From: Methylomarinum sp050304855
GTDB taxonomy: Bacteria > Pseudomonadota > Gammaproteobacteria > Methylococcales > Methylomonadaceae
NCBI GenBank assembly: GCA_050304855.1
Contig: JBNLEI010000215.1
Location: 1-12,088 of the forward strand
DNA: 12,088 nt
Reading direction: 5' to 3'
Each line of letters starts with the position of its first letter. Positions within the stretch are counted from its first letter, which is position 1. A model generated the notes under the pieces. That model had not been told where the DNA came from, made no database searches, and saw only the letters and a list, made by a program, of their open reading frames with translations. Positions 6,273 to 12,088 of the stretch are shown piece by piece. The position numbers and the translations under genes are program-made.

Positions 6273-7323
6273 AATTTTCCTCTATGATTTGCTCCTGCAA
6301 CAACCGTTTAACCGGCGCAGGCAAGCCTAATGAATCAATCGTATCGATTTTATACCAGACTGCCTGATTTGCTTCCATCACATTATTATTGAGGTTTTCG
6401 CTATTCACTATTACGGCGATATAGTCGAGATGGTAGTGGGAAAATGTGTGGCGCTGGCTCGGTAATATTTCGATTTTTCGCAACGGATAACTTCTTTCAT
6501 CGCACCATTGCCTCAAATCGTCTAAGCTGGAAAATTCTGGGAGGCTCCACAGCCCACCCCAAATGCCGCTGGACGCTCTTTTCTGCAACAATATCCGCGA
6601 CTCTGCGTCTTTCAGCAATAATAAAAAAGCATCTTTAACGGGGATTTTTTTTCGCGGTTTGGGCGTCGGCAAATCGCCGGTTTTAGCTTCCCGAAAAGCA
6701 TAACATCCGGAGCTGACAGGGCAGGATTCACATTTGGGTTTGCTACGAGTACAAAGCGTCGCACCCATATCCATCATGGCTTGAGTGTAATCCGCTGTGC
6801 GTTGCCTGGGAGTATAACGTCCGCTGAGTTCCCACAACACTTTGCTGATTTTAGGATCGCCGCTCCATCCGTAAACGCCATGAAACCTTGTCAGCACTCG
6901 TTTGACATTGCCATCCAAAATCGGATGTGTTTGATTACCGGCGATACTCAAAATTGCTCCGGCAGTGGAACGACCGACTCCCGGCAAATCGATCAGCGAC
7001 TCCAGCGTATCCGGAAACCGGCCGCCATTATCGATAATCATTTGAGCCGATTTGTGCAGGTTTCTGGCCCGGGCATAATAGCCCAACCCCGACCAATGTT
7101 TCAGAACATCATCCTCCGACGCGGCCGCAAGCGTTTCGATGTCAGGAAACCGGCTCATAAACTTTTGATAATACGGGATCACCGTGGTTACCTGAGTCTG
7201 TTGTAACATGATTTCCGAAACCCAAACCCGGTACGGAGTGATATTTTGTTGCCACGGTAAATTTTTGCGTCCGTACCGATCAAACCAGGTCAGGACGCGA
7301 TCTTGAAACAAGTGCGGCGACAT
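6256..7323 (-). CDS. mutY: A/G-specific adenine DNA glycosylase MutY
   Basis: MutY removes adenine mispaired with 8-oxoguanine or guanine, starting base excision repair that prevents G:C to T:A transversions. Its 355 residues match the family. The catalytic core shows LPW near 22-24, the catalytic Glu37 in VSEIMLQQTQV, the helix-hairpin-helix LPGVGRSTAGAIL (113-125) and catalytic Asp137 in ILDGNVKR. The [4Fe-4S] ligands C191, C198, C201 and C207 have the required 6-2-5 spacing. The C-terminal Nudix-like domain that reads 8-oxoguanine follows, with GIWGGLWSLPEF and RHTFSHYHLD. ATG 7323 was preferred over an in-frame TTG at 7344 because it gives the usual short lead before the helical core; the ribosome site is weak (TTAAG). 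It lies 50 bp after asmA and overlaps yggX, forming one minus-strand operon. Confidence 0.96.
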   Translation of the reverse strand: MSPHLFQDRVLTWFDRYGRKNLPWQQNITPYRVWVSEIMLQQTQVTTVIPYYQKFMSRFPDIETLAAASEDDVLKHWSGLGYYARARNLHKSAQMIIDNGGRFPDTLESLIDLPGVGRSTAGAILSIAGNQTHPILDGNVKRVLTRFHGVYGWSGDPKISKVLWELSGRYTPRQRTADYTQAMMDMGATLCTRSKPKCESCPVSSGCYAFREAKTGDLPTPKPRKKIPVKDAFLLLLKDAESRILLQKRASSGIWGGLWSLPEFSSLDDLRQWCDERSYPLRKIEILPSQRHTFSHYHLDYIAVIVNSENLNNNVMEANQAVWYKIDTIDSLGLPAPVKRLLQEQIIEENYDENG

Positions 7324-7373
7324 TTGCTTAAAACCGTGCAACAAATCGCGCTTTGTTCAAATAAGGACAATGG

Positions 7374-9500
7374 TCAGCGGAAAATACCCTTGAGCAAATC
7401 ACCGACACCGGGACCCAATTTTTCATCGAGTTTTTTAAGCACCTTTTCTTTTTTCTCTTCGATTTTCGCTTTGTTTTTTTCCATCAACATCGCGGGAATA
7501 TCCAGCGTGTAGGATGGCTTGGCGAAGGTCCCCCCAATCTTGATAATCAACGGAACGCCTTCGATCTTTTCCGGTTGATCCTCAGCAGCCGCACGCTTAA
7601 TTAATTTACCGTTCACCTTATAGTCCAGCTGTTCAGTCGCCAGATTGGCAGGGCCTTCGCCATTGACGTGAACTTTGCTGGAGATCGCCTGCAGATCATT
7701 GTTCCTAACCAACCCGTTGGTGATTTTTGCCGAACCACTGATTTCGGAAAATACCGTCTGATCGTTTTTATTTTCCGTCGGTAACGGTGTCCCTTCTATT
7801 AATGCCTTGGTGTTATCAATCATTTTCTGGAGATTGAATCCTCGGATAACGCCGTCCTTAAAAAGAAAATCCAGATCGCCGTCTAGAGAAGATTTTATCG
7901 CTTGGGCGGTATTGCCGTAGCCATGTAGTTTGGCATTAGCGTTCACCGTACCCGTGATTCTGGCATCGTCGCCCTGTAAATCCTGCAGCAATGGTTCGAT
8001 CTTGACATTGCTGAGTTTCTCGTTCAGTGAAATCGTCGGTTGTCTTCCTTTAACATTGATCGCGGTATTGCCGAAATAAGCGCCTTGATAAAACTGGTTG
8101 ATTTCCTGGCGCGTTTTAATCTGACCGTTGGCGGCATTGAGTTTCAATTTGACTCCCTGCATTTTCAGATTACTGATTTTCAGACTGCCTATGGTCAAAT
8201 CGCCATCGGCATTGAGGCCGCGCAGCGTTTCGACCGGAAGCAATGTGGCACCGCTTGCCGCGACCGCCGCAGGCGTCGCCGGAGACGATTTCGCTTTGCT
8301 TTCTTTTTTCTCTGCCGGTAAGTAGCGATCGGCGTCAATTGCGTCCACATTCAGATTGAATACCAGCGCAGGCCCGGAAAAGTCTTTAATGTCGAGCCGG
8401 CCTTTCAAGGTACTGTCATCCAGTCCGATCGTCAAATCACGAAGAGACGCAGAGTGGTCGGTAGCCTGCAAGTTGAAGTTGACCGCCACCTTGCTCATGG
8501 CGTTGCCGTCCTGCATTTCCGGAATGTCGACAGACAACTGCTTTAAAAATTTAACCAGATTAAATTCGGCAATACTGACGGGTCCTGTAAGAACCGGTTG
8601 ATCTTTGATGTGAGAGCCTTTTATGTCGGCACTTACGTTTAAATCACCGGTATTCAGCTTCAAGCCGTCGATAGCCATTGTTTGTTGCGCCAAATCGATG
8701 CCAACGTCGGCTTTCAACGTCGCCCGCAATTCTCCCCCCGGAATCGATTTACCTTGGCTTTCGCTATCCAGCCGCAATGTTTTCAAATTGATCGCATTCA
8801 AGGATTGATTAATAATCAAATCGGTCTTCAAGGCAATCTTTTCGGTCAATTGCGGCTCCTTATTGATTAAACTCAATGACAAATCAATACCCATGGGCTC
8901 ATCAAAAGCCAATTCGTCAGTCAGGAGATTGAAATCTTTGATTTCAAGATATTTCCCGGCTTGTTGATCATCCCAAACAATATTTGCAGCTTCGATTGAT
9001 ATACCGCCAATTGCCAGTGCCGCCAAGGCTTTTGTTGAATCGGACGCACCACTGTCTTTCACCTTCTCCTCTGCCGGCTCCGCTTTTTCCTCTTTCGTGG
9101 ACGCCAGATCCTCCCAATTTCCGACTCCCTGTTTGTTTTTTGCCAAATTAAGCGCCAAGCCCTTTAGTACAATCCGGCTGACTTCTATTTGTTTCGAAAA
9201 TAACGGTACCAATTTGACTTTGATATCACTTTCTTGAATCTCTGCAAACGGTTTATTGTTAAAACCTTCGGCGTTGCTTAAGGACAATTTCCCGGTCGAA
9301 ACGCCGATCCAAGGAAAAACCGATAGTTGCAGGTCTCCTTCGATAGTTAATTCTCGCCCTAAATTATCCTTAACCACAGTCTGAATTTGAGGCTTAAAAT
9401 CATTGGGATCGATGATAAACGGTAATACGACAATAGCAATCACGTTCAACAATACCAGTGAAGCTATGACGGTTAACAAAATTTTAAGCAACTTGCCCAT
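7374..9500 (-). CDS. asmA: AsmA family protein
   Basis: This is a large inner-membrane-anchored periplasmic protein of the AsmA family. Members are implicated in outer-membrane assembly and, more recently, in phospholipid transfer between membranes as long beta-groove (chorein-like) proteins. Residues about 5-29 form one N-terminal membrane anchor with a short basic cytoplasmic start (MGKLLK). The next segment, GDLQLSVFPWIGVSTGKLSLSNAEGF (summarised 55-80), is the family's N-terminal signature. Many beta-strand-like repeats follow, with two low-complexity linkers (about 134-155, acidic, and about 393-423, Ala/Ser/Lys-rich). The last 40 residues form a lysine/glutamate-rich helix. Length 708 compares with 617 in E. 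coli AsmA. The ATG is preceded by GGAGA five bases upstream. It is the first gene of the asmA-mutY-yggX unit, the order seen in pseudomonads. The symbol is a family assignment; paralogues (YhjG, TamB-like) are less likely. Confidence 0.85.
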   Translation of the reverse strand: MGKLLKILLTVIASLVLLNVIAIVVLPFIIDPNDFKPQIQTVVKDNLGRELTIEGDLQLSVFPWIGVSTGKLSLSNAEGFNNKPFAEIQESDIKVKLVPLFSKQIEVSRIVLKGLALNLAKNKQGVGNWEDLASTKEEKAEPAEEKVKDSGASDSTKALAALAIGGISIEAANIVWDDQQAGKYLEIKDFNLLTDELAFDEPMGIDLSLSLINKEPQLTEKIALKTDLIINQSLNAINLKTLRLDSESQGKSIPGGELRATLKADVGIDLAQQTMAIDGLKLNTGDLNVSADIKGSHIKDQPVLTGPVSIAEFNLVKFLKQLSVDIPEMQDGNAMSKVAVNFNLQATDHSASLRDLTIGLDDSTLKGRLDIKDFSGPALVFNLNVDAIDADRYLPAEKKESKAKSSPATPAAVAASGATLLPVETLRGLNADGDLTIGSLKISNLKMQGVKLKLNAANGQIKTRQEINQFYQGAYFGNTAINVKGRQPTISLNEKLSNVKIEPLLQDLQGDDARITGTVNANAKLHGYGNTAQAIKSSLDGDLDFLFKDGVIRGFNLQKMIDNTKALIEGTPLPTENKNDQTVFSEISGSAKITNGLVRNNDLQAISSKVHVNGEGPANLATEQLDYKVNGKLIKRAAAEDQPEKIEGVPLIIKIGGTFAKPSYTLDIPAMLMEKNKAKIEEKKEKVLKKLDEKLGPGVGDLLKGIFR

Positions 9501-9542
9501 CGGTATCTCCGTATGGCTAATAAAGATGTAATGAGGTTGGAT

Positions 9543-9587
9543 ATGGAATATGATAATTAGCTATTAAAATATTGTTACAGATTCCAT
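9543..9587. repeat. Inverted repeat in asmA upstream region
   Basis: ATGGAAT (9543-9549) and ATTCCAT (9581-9587) form a perfect 7-bp inverted repeat about 31 bp apart in the AT-rich 142-bp gap between asmA and the divergent small membrane-protein gene. It could be part of an operator or chance. A TATAAT at 9620-9625 is a possible -10 on the plus strand without a good -35. I could not place an asmA promoter with confidence. Confidence 0.2.
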
Positions 9588-9642
9588 GCGGAAAATCTAA
9601 ATCAATTAGAGTCATTCATTATAATTATCAGAGGGGATAGAC

Positions 9643-9927
9643 ATGTTACTACTCGCGAAATTTTGCGGAATCATGATATTGGTCTGGTTTTACCTGACCG
9701 GAAAAAAAATGGGCGAGCCGCCGATAAAATGGGCGATTATCGGTCTAATCGGTTACTGGATCAGCTGGTGGCTCGCTAACGAACTCATTCTATCATCGCT
9801 TACCGGCATGTTTTCGAAAAGCTCGGTCGCCGTTTTTCTGGTAACCCAAATCCCGGTGGTTATAGCACTGGTCGCTAGTTATTTTATCAGAAACAAACTA
9901 ATCAGCAGTGTCACCACAACTCAATAA
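9643..9927 (+). CDS. Small membrane protein, three predicted helices, unknown function
   Basis: The protein has 94 residues and I do not recognise the family. Hydrophobic helices are predicted at about 2-19, 29-47 and 61-82. The positive residues (K21, K22 and R83, K85) all fall on one side, which predicts N-terminus outside and C-terminus inside, a coherent topology that supports a real membrane protein. The tryptophan-rich second helix (GYWISWWLANEL) is distinctive. The ribosome site is very strong (GAGGGG, six bases before ATG 9643), and the gene ends at the strong hairpin at 9940-9969. It stands alone, divergent from asmA and convergent with the peroxiredoxin gene, so the context gives no function. 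The shape resembles small uncharacterised inner-membrane proteins rather than a toxin, since it is long and has no very short single helix. Confidence 0.8.
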   Translation: MLLLAKFCGIMILVWFYLTGKKMGEPPIKWAIIGLIGYWISWWLANELILSSLTGMFSKSSVAVFLVTQIPVVIALVASYFIRNKLISSVTTTQ

Positions 9928-9939
9928 TCCGGCAATAAA

Positions 9940-9969
9940 AAAGGCACATTGTCAAAACAATGTGCCTTT
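9940..9969 (-). terminator. Rho-independent terminator of the peroxiredoxin gene, possibly bidirectional
   Basis: AAAGGCACATTGT and ACAATGTGCCTTT form a perfect 13-bp stem with a CAAA loop. Read on the minus strand it lies about 30 bases after the peroxiredoxin stop and is followed by an uninterrupted T tract (TTTTTT, partly within the stem), so it is a textbook intrinsic terminator for that gene. On the plus strand the tail is only CTTTG, so termination of the small membrane-protein transcript would be less efficient. Confidence 0.9.
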
Positions 9970-9999
9970 GTAGGTCAAAACCTTACTGTAGTAATTTGC

Positions 10000-10605
10000 T
10001 TACAGTTTCTCGGCGTTTTCACCCAGATATTTCGCAACACCTGCAGGACTTGCATCCATGCCAGAATCGCCTTTGTTCCAGCCGGCAGGGCAAACTTCGC
10101 CATGCTCTTCATGGAACTGAAGCGCATCGACCATTCTCAGCATCTCATCGATATTGCGGCCCAGAGGTAGGTCGTTAACAACCTGGTGACGAACCACACC
10201 ATTTTGGTCGATTAAGAAACTTCCTCGATAGGCTACAGCAGGAGCTTCGGCTTCTACATCGTAATCTTTGCAGATGGTATGCCCAATGTCCGCAGCCATT
10301 GTATAACTAACCGGACCGATACCGCCTTCATTGATAGGCGTATTACGCCACGCGTTGTGAGTGAAGTGCGAATCGATAGAAACGGCAACGACTTCGACTC
10401 CACGGCTTTTGAACTCATCCATGCGATGATCCAGAGCAATTAATTCGCTGGGACAAACGAAAGTGAAGTCCAGCGGATAGAAAAAAACTACCGCATATTT
10501 CCCTCTGGTTGCTTCAGAAAAGGTGAAAGAATCAACAATTTGTCCGTCACCCAATACCGCGGGTACTGTAAAATCGGGAGCTTGTTTACCAACTAAAACA
10601 CTCAT
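10000..10605 (-). CDS. Typical 2-Cys peroxiredoxin (AhpC/TSA, Prx1 class)
   Basis: This is a cytosolic thiol peroxidase that reduces hydrogen peroxide and organic peroxides, usually recycled by thioredoxin. Its 201 residues match the class. The peroxidatic cysteine is C51 in DFTFVCPSE, and the resolving cysteine is C172 in GEVCPAGW. Between them are the GG-x-G sequence (GGIG, 94-97) and W86/R87 of the active-site neighbourhood. The C-terminal helix ends KYLGENAEKL, with the usual YF-type motif reading YL, so sensitivity to overoxidation is hard to predict. The ATG has GGAGG six bases upstream. A -10-like TAGAAT lies on the minus strand at 10688-10683, without a good -35, which could mean activator dependence. 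The gene ends at a strong terminator. TrxA in the same window is a plausible partner; AhpF is not visible here. Confidence 0.95.
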   Translation of the reverse strand: MSVLVGKQAPDFTVPAVLGDGQIVDSFTFSEATRGKYAVVFFYPLDFTFVCPSELIALDHRMDEFKSRGVEVVAVSIDSHFTHNAWRNTPINEGGIGPVSYTMAADIGHTICKDYDVEAEAPAVAYRGSFLIDQNGVVRHQVVNDLPLGRNIDEMLRMVDALQFHEEHGEVCPAGWNKGDSGMDASPAGVAKYLGENAEKL

Positions 10606-10761
10606 CGCTTTCCTCCAAAATAATATATAAAAAACAAACGGTTAACATCAATTACCATGCTACATAGCCGCGCATTGGCACTATTCTACACTAAATTACT
10701 AGGTAATAGTTCACTAATTATTCAATTTAAGCTTGATTTAATTTTTTCTTTATAGATAATT

Positions 10762-10779
10762 TGTAATCATTGAATTACA
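10762..10779. promoter_or_regulatory. Inverted repeat TGTAAT-N6-ATTACA (candidate operator)
   Basis: A perfect 18-bp dyad with 6-bp arms sits about 86 bp before the AP2-like start. The size and spacing suit a dimeric helix-turn-helix regulator, but no known consensus is matched well. Confidence 0.4.
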
Positions 10780-10782
10780 TAA

Positions 10783-10798
10783 ATAACTGCAAAGTTAT
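10783..10798. promoter_or_regulatory. Inverted repeat ATAACT-N4-AGTTAT (candidate operator)
   Basis: This is a second perfect 6-bp-arm dyad, with its centre exactly 20 bp from the centre of the neighbouring one, so both would face nearly the same side of the helix. Its role is unknown. Confidence 0.35.
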
Positions 10799-10864
10799 GC
10801 TTCTTAGTTGCTTTTTTAACACTATCCATTGCGTTAGTCACTAAACTTCAGGTTTATAGAGATT

Positions 10865-11377
10865 ATGGCAAAAGTAAAACATATTACCGAACCGGATGCA
10901 TTCGGTTATCAGGTTCGTATTGTGAGGCGCGGAAAAGAAAGCAGTCGTTATTTTTCTCACAAATTGTGGGGCAACCGAAACAAATCACTGCAAGCGGCTA
11001 TTACTTGGCGCGATCAAATGCTGGTCGTTTTGAAAGGTAGTAAAACCCGCTTTTTAAAGCCTCCAAAAAATAAAACGACAACCGGAGTTACCGGCGTTTC
11101 CAGAACCATCAAGTACGACCACAGAAAAGATAAAAGCTATTTGTGCTATACCGTTTTCTGGGTTAAGGATGGCAAGTCACGCAATAAAACTTTTCAAGTA
11201 GGCAATGTCGAGACCGTCACTGCTGACGATGAATTGCATGCATTCAGAACCGCTCGGTTGTTCCGTAGCTGCTACGAACATGCCATCGACCATGACATTG
11301 TTTTCGATGACAGTAAATTTATCGGCTGGAAAAAACTGCGCTTGTACGAAGAGCCTGACTTGAACGCCGCTATATAG
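10865..11377 (+). CDS. Small basic protein with two AP2-like repeats
   Basis: The protein has 170 residues, rich in lysine and arginine. Residues about 74-140 look like an AP2/ERF-type DNA-binding fold: GVTGVSR, then a strand pattern YTVFWVKDGKSRNKTF, then a helix with HAFRTARLFRSC. Residues about 15-55 repeat the pattern: YQVRIVRRGKESSRYF followed by a helix with SLQAAITWRDQM. Aligned from Y15 and Y95, both copies keep Y, V, V, GK and F at identical spacing. In bacteria and phages AP2 domains are mostly found fused to HNH homing endonucleases; no nuclease motif is visible here, so a free-standing DNA-binding protein or regulator is my inference. The start ATG has AGAGA three bases upstream. 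It is divergent from the peroxiredoxin and ends before a strong hairpin. Its exact target and function are unknown. Confidence 0.8.
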   Translation: MAKVKHITEPDAFGYQVRIVRRGKESSRYFSHKLWGNRNKSLQAAITWRDQMLVVLKGSKTRFLKPPKNKTTTGVTGVSRTIKYDHRKDKSYLCYTVFWVKDGKSRNKTFQVGNVETVTADDELHAFRTARLFRSCYEHAIDHDIVFDDSKFIGWKKLRLYEEPDLNAAI

Positions 11378-11398
11378 ACTTTCTCAAACTGTCTTACT

Positions 11399-11438
11399 GT
11401 AGTAACCGGCCGACCTAATAAGTCGGCCGGCGGACTAC
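11399..11438. terminator. Strong hairpin between convergent AP2-like and TPR genes
   Basis: CCGGCCGAC (11406-11414) and GTCGGCCGG (11422-11430) form a perfect 9-bp GC-rich stem with loop CTAATAA. GTAGT (11399-11403) and ACTAC (11434-11438) can extend it below a small internal loop. Neither strand has a U tract after the stem, so it is a structured terminator or mRNA end block serving both converging genes rather than a canonical intrinsic terminator. Confidence 0.6.
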
Positions 11439-11445
11439 TTCAGCC

Positions 11446-12088
11446 TTAAGCATCGTTTTCGTTGATGTAATCAAGCCACTGCGTGGCTGTTTTTTTCTGT
11501 TTTCCGTATAACCGTGCCTGACTAAAAGCAGCGCGCGCTTGTTTGAGATTGTTCAATTCATAATAACTCATGCCTAGCAAGAGATAAGCAGCCCCCGGGT
11601 TTTTCAATCCACCTTTGTTGATTGCCTTATTCAACGCATCCGCAGCTTTTTTCCATTGTTCCTGCTCTACAAAGATCTGCCCCAGCTGCTGATATAAACT
11701 GCCTTTATCATTTAAGCTTGATGCCGTTTCCAGTGCCGCAACCGCTTTGTTGAATTCTTTGGCTTGTTGCCAAGCGGTCGCCAAAGTTTCCCAATTGCTC
11801 GACGTACTGCGAACCGCTTTAGCCGCCAGCGAATCGTATAGCAGTTTCGCCCCTTTATAGGGAGAGCCTATATAAAGAAAGAGGTTGGTCAGAGCCAAAA
11901 TTTCCTTTTCCGACCTCAGTAAACCCTTTTTATAGGCTAAGTGCTGCACACTGGCCGCTTTTTTATATTGTTTTAGTTGCTGGTAGACCGAAGCCAATTG
12001 TTCCCAATACTCTTTTTTATCGGGGTACCGTTTCAATAATTGATTCAATAACGTAGCCGCCGAACCGTATTCATTCAGCTCGTAATAA
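11446..12088 (-). CDS. TPR-repeat protein, C-terminal part (5' end outside window)
   Basis: The minus-strand frame is open to the right edge of the window, so the visible 214 residues are the C-terminal part of a longer protein; a TTG at 12048 is not the true start. Repeated helix pairs of tetratricopeptide type are evident, for example YWEQLASVYQQLKQYKKAA, NWETLATAWQQAKEFNKAV, LYQQLGQIFVEQEQWKKAA and AYLLLGMSYYELNNLKQAR, each with the expected W/L, G/A, Y and A spacing. The ending GGLKNPGAAYLLLG plus QWLDYI strongly recalls the TPR gene that closes TonB2-type operons (TolQ-like, ExbB, ExbD, TonB, TPR) in marine gammaproteobacteria. If so, the rest of that operon lies just beyond the right edge. 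That link is from memory of the family and is inference. TPR assignment is firm, function is not. Confidence 0.85.
   Translation of the reverse strand, partial: YYELNEYGSAATLLNQLLKRYPDKKEYWEQLASVYQQLKQYKKAASVQHLAYKKGLLRSEKEILALTNLFLYIGSPYKGAKLLYDSLAAKAVRSTSSNWETLATAWQQAKEFNKAVAALETASSLNDKGSLYQQLGQIFVEQEQWKKAADALNKAINKGGLKNPGAAYLLLGMSYYELNNLKQARAAFSQARLYGKQKKTATQWLDYINENDA

Larger units (their letters stand above)
10606..10864. promoter_or_regulatory. AT-rich divergent control region between peroxiredoxin and AP2-like gene
   Basis: This 259-bp gap is clearly more AT-rich than the surrounding genes and carries no open frame worth calling. It holds a -10-like TAGAAT for the peroxiredoxin (minus strand, 10688-10683) and a small dyad ATTAC-TAG-GTAAT around 10695-10707. 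Two perfect inverted repeats lie nearer the AP2-like gene at 10762-10779 and 10783-10798. No convincing promoter hexamer pair was found for the AP2-like gene, whose ribosome site is a modest AGAGA just before the ATG. Confidence 0.6.

Noticed and set aside
7374..9500. Several frames of 60-90 codons antisense to asmA
   Set aside because: They lack ribosome sites and recognisable protein features, and follow from the composition of the long asmA gene.
10450..10460. Peroxidatic motif FVCPSE instead of FVCPTE as an abnormal active site
   Set aside because: Serine in place of threonine at this position is a common conservative variant in the family, so activity is not in doubt.
10660..10720. OxyR-type site (ATAG/CTAT tetranucleotides) upstream of the peroxiredoxin
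   Set aside because: ATAG and CTAT occur, but the required 7-bp spacing is not kept.
10755..10785. Fur box in the AP2/peroxiredoxin intergenic region
   Set aside because: GATAATTTGTAATCATT resembles Fur hexamers only in part, as expected for AT-rich DNA, and the 7-1-7 dyad is absent.
10865..11377. Remnant of an HNH homing endonuclease or phage gene
   Set aside because: No HNH residues, truncation scar or mobile gene nearby; the frame is intact with its own ribosome site, so it was called as a complete gene.
9982..11405. Exact 13-bp direct repeat CTTACTGTAGTAA at 9982-9994 and 11393-11405, as possible element ends or att-like sites around the peroxiredoxin and AP2-like genes
   Set aside because: One such 13-mer pair is expected by chance in about 12 kb, the genes between are divergent, and no integrase or transposase is present.
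1..12088. CRISPR array, tRNA, rRNA, insertion sequence
   Set aside because: No regularly spaced repeats, cloverleaf, rRNA stretch, transposase or paired terminal repeats were seen on either strand.

Overview
The window reads as a stretch of gammaproteobacterial chromosome with moderate GC, dense genes and short intergenic gaps. Three neighbourhoods match classic gammaproteobacterial synteny. These are nudE divergent from yrfG; rhlB divergent from trxA with rho following; and an asmA, mutY, yggX cluster of the kind known in pseudomonads and relatives. The protein sequences are close to, but clearly distinct from, the enterobacterial versions. A free-standing AP2-like protein and the general gene style suggest an aquatic or methanotroph-like gammaproteobacterium (for example Methylococcales). 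That last point is inference only; no marker of C1 metabolism is visible.

Left part (1-2735): the window opens inside an unrecognised, acidic-tailed helical protein (+), which runs tail to tail into a two-gene minus-strand operon. In that operon nudE (Nudix hydrolase) is translationally coupled through an ATGA overlap to an unrecognised four-helix membrane protein. Divergent from nudE is yrfG, a HAD-family GMP/IMP nucleotidase.

Centre (2683-5861): the RNA metabolism and redox cluster. RhlB (DEAD-box helicase, minus) overlaps the 3' end of yrfG by 53 bp. It is divergent from trxA, which has a near-consensus sigma70 promoter and a GTG start. rho follows trxA with its own promoter, inside a leader that carries two identical 8-bp palindromes.

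Right centre (5991-9969): a minus-strand operon in the order asmA (envelope, lipid-transfer-like), mutY (A/G mismatch glycosylase with an Fe-S cluster) and yggX (Fe(II) trafficking/oxidative protection). A small three-helix membrane protein of unknown function diverges from asmA and ends at a strong hairpin terminator shared with the next gene.

Right end (10000-12088): a typical 2-Cys peroxiredoxin (minus), an AT-rich divergent regulatory region with two stacked inverted repeats, and a basic 170-residue protein with two AP2-like repeats. The last gene is the C-terminal part of a TPR protein (minus) that resembles the TPR gene closing TonB/ExbB/ExbD operons. Redox and iron themes recur (TrxA, peroxiredoxin, YggX, MutY Fe-S, possible TonB system), but most of this is inherited synteny. 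No CRISPR array, rRNA, tRNA, insertion sequence or complete mobile element is visible. The least explained items are the AP2-duplication protein with its upstream dyads, the membrane protein coupled to nudE, and the palindrome pair at the rho promoter.
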